A DNA stretch of 64,000 nucleotides. Source: Snuella sedimenti. GTDB lineage: Bacteria; Bacteroidota; Bacteroidia; Flavobacteriales; Flavobacteriaceae. The stretch covers positions 124,001 to 188,000 of the forward strand of contig NZ_JAELVQ010000001.1 in assembly GCF_016428595.1 (NCBI RefSeq), read 5' to 3'. This document shows, one piece after another, positions 45,844 to 54,600 of the stretch. Positions within the stretch are counted from its first letter, which is position 1. The number at the start of each line of letters is the position of its first letter. A program made the position numbers and the translations under genes. Below the pieces are notes generated by a model. That model saw only the letters and a list, made by a program, of their open reading frames with translations. It was not told the DNA's origin and did not search any database.

Positions 45844-47091
45844 TTACTGAATAAAGCCAGCTCCAACAGTACTATTTGATTGTGTATCGATTAAAATAAA
45901 AGATCCATTTGTTCTATGATTTTTAAATTGATCATAAAAAATTGGTTTATTTAATTTAAACGTTACCGAAGCAATGTCATTAACACCTAATCCGGTTACA
46001 TCTTTTTCTATTCCCGAATAATCCGGGTGAATTTTATGATTTATACGATCTACTTTTGCTAACACTTTATTAACACCATGTTGTACAACATATTTTGCTC
46101 CTGGTGTTAGTTGGTTTGAATCCATCCAACATACATTTGCCGTAAATTGTTTATCTATAGTTGGTATGTCACCCTCTTTTACAATCATATCGCCACGGCT
46201 CACATTAATATCATCTTCTAAGGTTATCGTTACCGACGAACGCCTTGATGCTGTTTCGTATTTCTCGTCATAGAAATAGATATCCTTTATCTTCGATCTT
46301 GTTTTTGACGGAAACACGATAACATCGTCACCTACACTTAAATTGCCACCGTACACTTTACCAGCATAGCCCCTAAAATCATGAAACTCATCTGTTTTTG
46401 GACGAATAACATATTGTACAGGAAAACGCGGCGTACCTACATTAAAAATATCGGCTTTATCTAATTGCTCTAAATGCTCTAATAATGCTTCACCTTTGTA
46501 CCAAGGCATCTTTTCTGATTTGTGTACAACGTTATCTCCTTTTAATGCACTTACTGGAATAAACGTTATTTTTTGATCTTGGTAATCTCTTTTACTCATT
46601 AATTCCTCGAAATCTGCCTTGATGCCATTATATATCTCTTCGGAGTAATCAACTAAATCCATTTTATTAATGGCAACCACAATATCTTTAATACGCAATA
46701 AATTATTGATAAAAAAGTGACGGTTAGTCTGCTCAATAACACCTTTTCTGGCATCTATTAAAATGATAGATGCTTGAGACGTTGAAGCTCCTGTAACCAT
46801 ATTTCGCGTATACTCTACATGGCCTGGCGTATCGGCTATTATGTAACTTTTTTTAGCTGTTGAGAAATAAATATGCGCTACATCTATGGTTATACCTTGT
46901 TCTCTTTCTGCCACCAAGCCATCAGTAGCTAAAGAAAAATCCAAATAATCGTAACCAAGTTGTTTACTTTTGCTTTCTATAGCCTCTAATTTATCGGTTG
47001 TTAATGATTTGGTATCGTATAGAATACGTCCTATTAAGGTACTTTTTCCATCATCTACACTTCCTGCTGTTGCTATTTTTAATACTTCCAT
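45844..47091 (-). CDS. cysN: Sulfate adenylyltransferase GTPase subunit
   Basis: A 415-residue EF-Tu-like GTPase driving ATP sulfurylase. G1 is GSVDDGKSTL (10-19), G3 is DTPGHVEY (about 88), and G4 is NKMD (about 143). Beta-barrel domains II and III follow. No APS kinase (CysC) domain is fused at the C-terminus, which ends in STVGAGFIQ. It is paired with cysD, but the gap between them is 83 bases and contains TTGGTTATT-type repeats. Confidence 0.95.
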   Translation of the reverse strand: MEVLKIATAGSVDDGKSTLIGRILYDTKSLTTDKLEAIESKSKQLGYDYLDFSLATDGLVAEREQGITIDVAHIYFSTAKKSYIIADTPGHVEYTRNMVTGASTSQASIILIDARKGVIEQTNRHFFINNLLRIKDIVVAINKMDLVDYSEEIYNGIKADFEELMSKRDYQDQKITFIPVSALKGDNVVHKSEKMPWYKGEALLEHLEQLDKADIFNVGTPRFPVQYVIRPKTDEFHDFRGYAGKVYGGNLSVGDDVIVFPSKTRSKIKDIYFYDEKYETASRRSSVTITLEDDINVSRGDMIVKEGDIPTIDKQFTANVCWMDSNQLTPGAKYVVQHGVNKVLAKVDRINHKIHPDYSGIEKDVTGLGVNDIASVTFKLNKPIFYDQFKNHRTNGSFILIDTQSNSTVGAGFIQ

Positions 47092-47094
47092 TTT

Positions 47095-47165
47095 GTTTTG
47101 TTGTTTGTGGATGGTTGTTTGTTGTTAGTTGTAGTTCCAACAACCAAAAACCGGGAACCAATAAC
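47095..47165. repeat. TTGGTT/AACCAA short repeats between cysD and cysN
   Basis: Contains TTGTTGTTAGTTG and, 20 bases on, AACAACCAAAAACC and AACCAATAACTAAT, i.e. both orientations. It belongs to the same family as the patches between the metH halves. It forms a potential long weak hairpin between two genes normally adjacent in an operon. Confidence 0.45.
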
Positions 47166-47174
47166 TAATTATTT

Positions 47175-48080
47175 TTAAAAATACCCTTGTTGTTTACGTT
47201 TTTCCATGGCGGCTTCTGAACGTTTGTCGTCAATACGAGCTCCACGTTCAGAAATGGAAGACTCACGAATTTCCCGAACAACTGTTTTGATATCGGTTGC
47301 ATCGGAAAGTACTGCTGCCGTACAACTCATATCTCCTACTGTTCTAAAACGCACCATACGATCTACAACTTCTTCATCGTCTTCGCGGTAAACCACATCA
47401 TCTTCGGCAGACCATATTAACCCATCTCTTAAGAATGTGGCTCTGGTATGCGCAAAATAGATAGATGGTATTTCTATATTTTCTTTTTCGATATACGACC
47501 ACACATCCAACTCTGTCCAGTTTGAAATAGGGAACACACGTACGTTTTGTCCCAATTCAATCTGACCATTTAGCATATCGAATAATTCAGGGCGCTGGTT
47601 TTTTTCATCCCATTGGCCAAAATCATCCCTTACGGAAAAGATACGTTCTTTAGCTCTTGCTTTTTCTTCATCGCGACGTGCACCGCCAATACATGCATCA
47701 AATTTAAATTCTTCAATCGCATCTAAAAGTGTTGTGGTTTGTAATTGATTTCTACTAGAATACTTACCAGATTCTTCTTTTACTTTTCCTTCGTCTATAG
47801 AATCCTGAACATGTCTTACGATTAATTCTAGTCCCAACTCTTTCACCAAACGATCTCTAAATTCTATGGTTTCAGGAAAATTATGTCCCGTATCTATATG
47901 CATTAAAGGAAACGGAATTTTAGCAGGATAAAATGCTTTTACTGCCAACCTCACTAGGGTGATTGAATCTTTTCCTCCAGAAAATAACAGTACCGGTCTT
48001 TCAAATTGTGCTGCTACTTCTCTAATAATGTATATAGCTTCGTTTTCTAGCGAATTTATATGTGATGTATCTTTATTCAT
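47175..48080 (-). CDS. cysD: Sulfate adenylyltransferase small subunit
   Basis: About 301 residues. The ATG at 48080 (MNKDTSHINSLENEAIYIIREV) fits the family's beginning; longer frames overlap the cysH end. It is an N-type ATP pyrophosphatase with the PP-loop FSGGKDSITL and the RRDEEKARAKERIFS segment. Together with CysN it makes adenylyl sulfate (APS) from sulfate and ATP. It directly follows cysH. Confidence 0.94.
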   Translation of the reverse strand: MNKDTSHINSLENEAIYIIREVAAQFERPVLLFSGGKDSITLVRLAVKAFYPAKIPFPLMHIDTGHNFPETIEFRDRLVKELGLELIVRHVQDSIDEGKVKEESGKYSSRNQLQTTTLLDAIEEFKFDACIGGARRDEEKARAKERIFSVRDDFGQWDEKNQRPELFDMLNGQIELGQNVRVFPISNWTELDVWSYIEKENIEIPSIYFAHTRATFLRDGLIWSAEDDVVYREDDEEVVDRMVRFRTVGDMSCTAAVLSDATDIKTVVREIRESSISERGARIDDKRSEAAMEKRKQQGYF

Positions 48081-48102
48081 TATGTTCATTTTATCAATTA
48101 TC

Positions 48103-48723
48103 TTAGGCGTGCAAACCACACTCCCTGTTTTCTAAGGCTTTCGTTGGATCAAAATATTTAAATTCATTTGGCAAATCGTGTTCTTCCAAATAGGTGTCTA
48201 AATCGGCATCGGACCAATAGTAAAAAGGACTTACTTTTAGGACGCCATCTTTACTTAAACTAAAAATCCCGATACTATCTCGAAATGCAGTTTGTCCTTG
48301 TCGTAAATTAGTAAACCACACTTCGGGCTTATGTGCTTCCATCGCACGTCTAAAAGGCTCTAATTTAACTTGTTCTGTAAATAGCGCATGTTCTGGTGCA
48401 TCAACACTTGGTATCCCCATGACTACATCTCTATATGCTGCTGTTTGTTTAGGCACATATAAGGATACATTTAATTTTAAAGCATCTATTACTTGATTGG
48501 CATGTCTGTATGTTTGCGGCGTATTATAACCTGTATCACACCAAACGACAACAATTTCAGACTTTTCTTTGTTTACCGCGTGTAAAATAGCGGCTTCATA
48601 AGGTCTAAAATTTGTGGTCACAACAGCTTTACTGCTAAGCTCTAAAGCCTTTCTTATAATTTCTGAAGGCTTTGCATTTTTAAAAGCCTCATTTAAGTCC
48701 TGTATTTGATTTTCTGTAAACAT
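48103..48723 (-). CDS. cysH: Phosphoadenylyl-sulfate reductase-type CysH
   Basis: A 206-residue PAPS/APS reductase. The catalytic Cys is in the C-terminal RECGLHA (C202). The Cys-Cys pairs that ligate the 4Fe-4S cluster of APS reductases are absent: the segment before the conserved P reads FTEQVKLEP. The enzyme therefore resembles the cluster-free PAPS-type, which needs an APS kinase upstream; no cysC is present in this window. It is thioredoxin-dependent by family. It is 11 bases downstream of the DUF2061 gene. Confidence 0.9.
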   Translation of the reverse strand: MFTENQIQDLNEAFKNAKPSEIIRKALELSSKAVVTTNFRPYEAAILHAVNKEKSEIVVVWCDTGYNTPQTYRHANQVIDALKLNVSLYVPKQTAAYRDVVMGIPSVDAPEHALFTEQVKLEPFRRAMEAHKPEVWFTNLRQGQTAFRDSIGIFSLSKDGVLKVSPFYYWSDADLDTYLEEHDLPNEFKYFDPTKALENRECGLHA

Positions 48724-48734
48724 ATTTCTCTAAA

Positions 48735-48992
48735 TTATCTTCCCCATTTTATGATATTCCAAACTCTCTCATGAAAAAAGTACAAAATCAATTTTGTAAT
48801 AAAATCTACGGATGCAATAGAAGCTGCTATTTTAAAATCTCTTGCCAAAATAAAAGAAACCACTAACGTATCTAAAGTACCTACAATCCTCCAACTTAGA
48901 GCTTTGGCAACACTTCGTATTGGCTTATCGTTGATGCTATCTGCTTTGTAAGTCGATTTTTGTTTATCTTTTAATATCACTTGTCCTATCAT
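48735..48992 (-). CDS. DUF2061 small membrane protein
   Basis: An 85-residue protein with two hydrophobic stretches (about 38-55 and 58-75). The DUF2061 pattern is seen as SVAKALSWRIVGTLDTLVVSF and ASVDFITKLILYFFHERVW, read in parts. It is the first gene of the sulfate-assimilation cluster, ahead of cysH with an 11-base gap. The function is unknown, but its position suggests a link to sulfate/sulfite metabolism or transport, for which no other gene is present here. Confidence 0.85.
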   Translation of the reverse strand: MIGQVILKDKQKSTYKADSINDKPIRSVAKALSWRIVGTLDTLVVSFILARDFKIAASIASVDFITKLILYFFHERVWNIIKWGR

Positions 48993-49013
48993 TTAAACTC
49001 GTTTTATATTAAC

Positions 49014-49030
49014 CCTATCGGTTTAATAGG
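49014..49030. promoter_or_regulatory. Candidate Rrf2 operator upstream of the sulfate-assimilation genes
   Basis: A perfect inverted repeat, CCTAT-N7-ATAGG (CCTATTAAACCGATAGG on the minus strand), lies 22 bases upstream of the DUF2061 start and downstream of the Rrf2 gene. The spacing and symmetry suit a dimeric winged-helix regulator. It is the only such site seen nearby. Confidence 0.5.
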
Positions 49031-49160
49031 AATTACAAAAATATAACTTTTTTCCACATAAAAAACAGATTCTACTATTTTTTAGAATAATGGCATATTT
49101 TAAGGATAAATGGAAGAAAATGAATAAAAAGAAGTTATTTTATTATTAAATTTTCAATCT

Positions 49161-49574
49161 TTAGCTACCTGACAAATCGGCTAAAGTCGTATTTCTGAAT
49201 ACATTAAGCGTACTATCCCTAACCTGAATCATAAGTTTATGGACACTGCATTCGTTTTCATCGGGGCAATCGTCGCACTTCTCATAAAAGTTCAAACTCA
49301 CGCAGGGCACCATAGCAATGGGACCTTCTAAAATGCGCATAACTTCGGTCATAAGAATCTCTGAAGGGTCTTTTCTCAAGTAGTAACCACCATGTTTTCC
49401 TTTCTTGGATCCTAAAAACCCCGATTTTCTCAAACTGGTTAATATACTTTCCAAAAATTTTTGCGGAATCTTTTCGCTAGCTGCTATTTCACTTACCTGC
49501 ACAGGTGCATCGCCTTCTACCCTCGCGATGTAGGTAAGTGCCTTTAATCCGTATTTTGTTTTTTTAGAAAGCAT
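49161..49574 (-). CDS. Rrf2-family transcriptional regulator
   Basis: A 137-residue winged-helix protein: HTH MLSKKTKYGLKALTYIA to KIPQKFLESILTSLRKSG (about 1-55), the wing GSKKGKHGGYYL, and a C-terminal loop with four cysteines C91, C100, C103 and C109 (CVSLNFYEKCDDCPDENEC) that could bind an Fe-S cluster or sense thiols. In other bacteria the family includes IscR and the cysteine regulator CymR. It lies upstream of the sulfate-assimilation operon on the same strand and probably controls it through the palindrome at 49014-49030. Confidence 0.9.
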   Translation of the reverse strand: MLSKKTKYGLKALTYIARVEGDAPVQVSEIAASEKIPQKFLESILTSLRKSGFLGSKKGKHGGYYLRKDPSEILMTEVMRILEGPIAMVPCVSLNFYEKCDDCPDENECSVHKLMIQVRDSTLNVFRNTTLADLSGS

Positions 49575-49640
49575 GGTGCTAAGATAGGTAATTTAAAAAA
49601 ATGAACAACCCCGAGGCAGAGCGTCGAGGAATTCTTTAGA

Positions 49641-50408
49641 TTAAACTTCTTTAATAACCGGTCTAGGCTCCATATCATAAACCATTTTGGAAATACTAAC
49701 TTGAAACCATTGCTTAAACATTTTATAAGATCTTTTTTGGGGCCATTCTTTTTTATTTCCATGCCAGTCTTCCAATTCCATAACAAAAAACTTATCGTAT
49801 TTCTTTTTCAACCATTTCTCTAAGTCCTGTATACCATTATCAACGAGATAAACATTTGCCTCTTCTACCCTTGTAATAGTCTCTTCTGGATATATATTAT
49901 TGATCCATTCAAAAAAAGGTTCTAATGGTTTTAATATAACAGCATAACGGTTAACGTAATTCTGTTCAAAATCCTCCTCAATTGGTTCATACGAAAACCT
50001 ATCTTCCAAACTTTCAAGAAAAGCTTCAAAATCCCCAGCCATAACCTCTAATCTTAATTCATTGCTTACCTCCTTTAAAGTAAAATCAATCATAAAGCGT
50101 TCATACTGACCAAATGCATTGACCTTTGCCTCCAACATTTTTTCAAAAATCGCTTTTTCTTTGGTGTTCAAGTTTTTTGATGGAGATAAAATTTCATCAA
50201 ACTCTTCTGGAGGCACAACACTTTTTAAATTTCCAAAGTTCCAAACTTGAACGGCAAACTCCAGAACATCATCGATATCATAATTTTCATCAAAGTCATG
50301 CTCAAAAGGTTTTATAAAATCGTTTAAAAGTTCAGAATATTTTACACCTTCATTTTGAACGATTCTCTTCTTACCAAATAAATCAATTACTTTGTTGTTA
50401 GTCTTCAT
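49641..50408 (-). CDS. Conserved-looking acidic protein of unknown function
   Basis: A 255-residue soluble, acidic, largely helical protein with no signal peptide or membrane segment. It starts MKTNNKVIDLFGKKRIV; Trp/Tyr/Phe-rich helices continue (FEWINNIYPEETITR, WLKKKYDKFFVMELEDW). No enzymatic motif is recognised. It sits between the metZ-like gene (34 bases) and the Rrf2 gene (66 bases) on the same strand, at the junction of methionine and sulfate genes, but this does not fix a role. A small GC-rich palindromic stretch lies just downstream (49605-49633). Confidence 0.65.
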   Translation of the reverse strand: MKTNNKVIDLFGKKRIVQNEGVKYSELLNDFIKPFEHDFDENYDIDDVLEFAVQVWNFGNLKSVVPPEEFDEILSPSKNLNTKEKAIFEKMLEAKVNAFGQYERFMIDFTLKEVSNELRLEVMAGDFEAFLESLEDRFSYEPIEEDFEQNYVNRYAVILKPLEPFFEWINNIYPEETITRVEEANVYLVDNGIQDLEKWLKKKYDKFFVMELEDWHGNKKEWPQKRSYKMFKQWFQVSISKMVYDMEPRPVIKEV

Positions 50409-50442
50409 CTTTTTAAATATATTAATAAACTTATACTCTTTA

Positions 50443-51618
50443 TTATCTATTTAATGCTTGCTCTAAATCTGCAATAACATCATCTACATGTTCCAAACCT
50501 ACCGACACTCTTACTAAGCCATCGGTAATACTTACCTCCAACCTATCTGCTTCAGACAACTTACTGTGGGTTGTTGACGCAGGATGCGTAACGATACTAC
50601 GTGTATCTCCCAAATTAGCAGATAAAGAACACATTTTAATAGCATTTAAGAATTTACGCCCTGCCTCTATACCGCCTTTAACTTCAAAAGCAACAATGTT
50701 TCCTCCGAGCTTCATTTGTTTTTTGGCTACTTCGTATTGCGGATGTGATTTTAAGAATGGGTACTTCACCCAATTCACTTGCGGATGTGCTTCCAAAAAT
50801 TCGGCCACCTTTAATGCATTCTCACAATGTTTATCAACTCGTACGGAGAGTGTTTCTAAACTTTTTGACAAAACCCAAGCATTAAATGGTGATAATGCAG
50901 GCCCTGTGTTTCTGGAAAATAAGTAAATTTCCCTTATCAAATCCGAGCTCCCTACTGTTACGCCTCCTAACACACGTCCTTGTCCGTCAATTAATTTTGT
51001 AGCGGAATGGATTACCAAATGCGCTCCATATTTTATGGGCTGTTGCAAATACGGCGTTGCAAAGCAGTTATCGATTACTAAAATCAAACCATGCTTTTTG
51101 GCAATATTCCCTAACAATTCGAGGTCTATAATATCTACCGCAGGGTTTGTTGGTGATTCTGCGTACAAAATTTTTGTTTGCGGTGTAATTAAGCTTTCAA
51201 TGGTATCGACTTCATCTACTTTAAAATAACTTGTGGTAATATTCCACTTAGGTAAATATTTTGTAAACAGGGTATGTGTTGAACCAAATACAGAGCGTGA
51301 CGACACAATATGGTCGCCACTATTTAACAAGGCCGCAAATGTTGAAAACACAGCTGCCATTCCCGTTGCAAAAGCATAACCACTTTCGGCGCCTTCCATT
51401 TTACAAATTTTATCAACAAACTCAGATGTATTTGGGTTTGTAAATCGGCTATAGATATTACGTTCCTTTTCTTCCGAAAAAGAAGCACGCATATCTTCTG
51501 CATCTTCAAAAACAAAACTGGACGTTAAATATAACGGACTTGTATGTTCTAAAAATTCGGTACGCTCTAATTGTGTACGAATGGCTTCTGTTTCAAACTG
51601 TTTGTTCTTTTCGCTCAT
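50443..51618 (-). CDS. metZ: MetZ-like O-acyl-homoserine sulfhydrylase
   Basis: A 391-residue gamma-family PLP enzyme. The PLP lysine is in HSATKLIDGQGRVLGG (about 205). SRFTNPNTSEFVDKICKMEGAE, read in parts, and PASTTHSKL (about 350) are class signatures. It resembles O-succinylhomoserine sulfhydrylase/trans-sulfuration enzymes and follows the metX fusion by 7 bases. With acetyl- or succinyl-homoserine it would make homocysteine from sulfide. It may overlap in function with MetY at 55040-56314. Confidence 0.87.
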   Translation of the reverse strand: MSEKNKQFETEAIRTQLERTEFLEHTSPLYLTSSFVFEDAEDMRASFSEEKERNIYSRFTNPNTSEFVDKICKMEGAESGYAFATGMAAVFSTFAALLNSGDHIVSSRSVFGSTHTLFTKYLPKWNITTSYFKVDEVDTIESLITPQTKILYAESPTNPAVDIIDLELLGNIAKKHGLILVIDNCFATPYLQQPIKYGAHLVIHSATKLIDGQGRVLGGVTVGSSDLIREIYLFSRNTGPALSPFNAWVLSKSLETLSVRVDKHCENALKVAEFLEAHPQVNWVKYPFLKSHPQYEVAKKQMKLGGNIVAFEVKGGIEAGRKFLNAIKMCSLSANLGDTRSIVTHPASTTHSKLSEADRLEVSITDGLVRVSVGLEHVDDVIADLEQALNR

Positions 51619-51625
51619 AATCCCT

Positions 51626-54600
51626 CTAATTAATATGTTTAGACAACCTTAAAATATCTCCAAAAACACCTCGCGCCGTTACTTCTGCTCCAGCACCGGC
51701 ACCTTGAATGACAATAGGTTGTTCGCCATAGGATTCTGTAAATATTTCAAATATAGCATCAGAGCCCTTAACATGCCCCAAAGTACTATCTTCTGGTATA
51801 GATACAAGCTTCACCTCCAAATCACCTTTATCTCCTGATAAATCTCCTGAAAGATCACCTATATATCGCAGCACATGACCGGGTTTCTGATCTTCTTTTA
51901 TCTTTTGGAATTCTTCGTCCAATACATCTAACTGTTTCAAAAACGACTCTACAGGAATACTTTGATATGCTTCTGGTATCAAATTCAAAACAGACACATC
52001 TTCAAATTCATTTTGTAAATCCAACTCTCTTGCTAAAATCAATAACTTTCTAGCCACATCATTACCCGAAAAATCTTCTCTTGGATCTGGTTCGGTAAAG
52101 CCTTTATCAATCGTTTCTTGAACAATCTCACTAAACGGTTTGTCTTGTACAGAGAAATTATTAAACAAATAACTTAAGGTTCCTGAAAAAACACCTCGAA
52201 TTCTAGTGATGTTTTCTCCCGATTCATGTAATAATTTAATGGTATCGATTAAAGGCAAACCAGCCCCAACTGTCGTTTCGTATAAATACTGCTTATTATT
52301 CACCTTTAGTTGCGCTCTCAAATCGGTATAGAATGTATGCGAAATTGTATTAGCTATCTTGTTTGATGATACCAAATCGAAACCTGCTTCGGCTAAAGGA
52401 ATATAATTTTCATGGAAATTCGGACTTGCTGTATTGTCCACTGCAATTAGGTTCTCTAAATGATGAGTATCGGCAAAATCGATAACATCCTGTACCGAAC
52501 TTGATAAATTACTTGACGCTATGGCATCTTTCCAGTCTGTATTTACACCATCTTTGTCCAACAGCATTTTTCTAGAGTTCGCAATAGCAAACACATTAAG
52601 GTTAATTCCTTTGCGCGCTTCTATATCTTTACGTGATTTTAAAATTTGGTTGATCAAAGCACCTCCTACCAATCCATGACCAAAAATGGCAATATTTATC
52701 TTTTTAGAAATACCAAATATCTCGCCATGAATAACATTTAAGGCTTTATGAAGCTGCTCTTTTTTAACAACCAAACTTACATTTCTCCCCGTTACTGTAT
52801 TGTTAAATAATAATGGTGTAATCTGGTTCTTAATAAGGGCATTGAATGGCTTATGGAATGAACTCAATTCAATACCAATAATAGAGATGACAGATACATC
52901 GTCTATGACCCCTATTTTATTAACATCCTGCGAGTAAAAATCTTTTTCAAATTCACGCTCTAATGCAATAACCGCCTGTGTGGCATCATCTGCATTCACA
53001 ATTAAACCAATACCTCTTTCTGATGATCCTTGCGAAATGATACTAACGCTTATATTCTGATTTCCTAAAGCACCAAATATTCTGGCATCAACACCACTCT
53101 TTCCTAACAATCCGCGACCTTCTAAATTAAGTAATGCCACATTGTCTAAAACCGACAAAGAGGTTACTTCTTTAGAGCTTGGTTTGGATGTAATTAAAGT
53201 ACCTTCATCATCCGAATTAAAAGTATTTAAAATACGTAAATTGATATTTTTCTCAACTAGTGGAATGATGGTCTTTGCATGCAATACAGTTGCACCAAAA
53301 TTTGCTAATTCGTTGGCTTCGCTAAACGAAAGCTCCCTTATTTTTTGCGCATCGGCTACCAAATCTGGGTTGGCGGTATATATACCATTTACATGCGTAT
53401 AGTTTTGTAACTCTTCGGCATCTAAGTAATTAGCCAATAAAGCGGCTGTATAATTACTGCCGTTTCTACCCAAAGTAGTCGTTTCGTCTTTTAAGTTAGA
53501 AGCAATAAAACCAGTAACTATATGAACCGTATCGGCTCCATTCTGTTTAAAATAGGCTTTGACATTATCTTTGGACAATTGTAATATAGGCTGCGCATTA
53601 CCAAAAGCACCATCGGTTTTTATCAACTGTCTGGAATCTGTAGCCCGAGCCTTTACTTGTCTTTCGTTTAATAATCCAGACACCATTTTAACAGACATTA
53701 ACTCTCCCTGTGCTAAAATTTCGTCTTTGGTCTTTTGGCTGCAATCACGTAATAAGCTAATGCCTTCAAATAGTTTATCTAAAATATCAAACTCTTTTGA
53801 AAAATCGACCGTTGGTAATGGGGCTTTCTGATAATTCTTAAAAGCTTCAAAATCTTCTTGATAAGACTCCCCTCTCACTGCCTTGTTCAAAATAGCCTCC
53901 AAATCATCTGTTGCAGATCCCCTTGCAGAAACCACCACAGTAATTTTTTCTCCTTCATTCACTTTATCTTCAATGATTGAAATAACTTTATTCAAGCCAT
54001 CACCATTTGATAAAGATTTACCTCCAAACTTTAATACTTTCATTCTTTTCTTTTTAGAATCCGGCACAAAAATGCCTTCTATTATTTTTTCAACTTGCTC
54101 GTATTCCATTAAAAATGCATCATGTCCATGTACCGAATTTATTTCATTATACGTCACATTGGGATGCGTTAATGCCAACTGTTTATGGGTTTGCCTATTC
54201 TCTTCAGCTGTAAAAAACAAATCGGAATCTACTCCAACAATATGTATATTGGCTTTAATGGTTTCCAAAACATTAAAATCTTCTGCCCTGCCTTTTGTTA
54301 CATCAATCGTTTTTAACAATTGATTCATTAACTTATAAGCCGATAGTTGAAACCTTTCTTGCAGTTTTTTTCCGTGATGGAGCAACCAGCTTTCAACATT
54401 AAAAATCTCCAAGTCTTCATTTTTTGAACGCTGAAAACGCTCTTTGAATGATTCCGGTGTACGGTAACATAGCATGGCATGCATTCTAGCATCATGCACA
54501 GGATTTTTAGAATTTAATAAAAACTGTTCCTGAATCTGACAGTTGGCAATTAGCCAGTCGGTAGACTTCCAGTCGGTTGCTACTGGAATAAGGTGCTCTG

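Noticed and set aside
49605-49633. CCCCGAGGCAGAGCGTCGAGG between the 49641 gene and the Rrf2 gene as a terminator.
   Set aside because: The stem (CGAcGC/GCcTCG) has a mismatch and no T-run follows on the minus strand; it is more like a small REP-type palindrome seen once.
53883-54323. A 146-codon open frame antisense to the metX-aspartokinase fusion.
   Set aside because: It lies wholly opposite a strongly supported gene, has no recognisable domain, and such frames are common by-products of codon bias here. The same applies to 8172-8582, 35610-36062 and 37266-37751.
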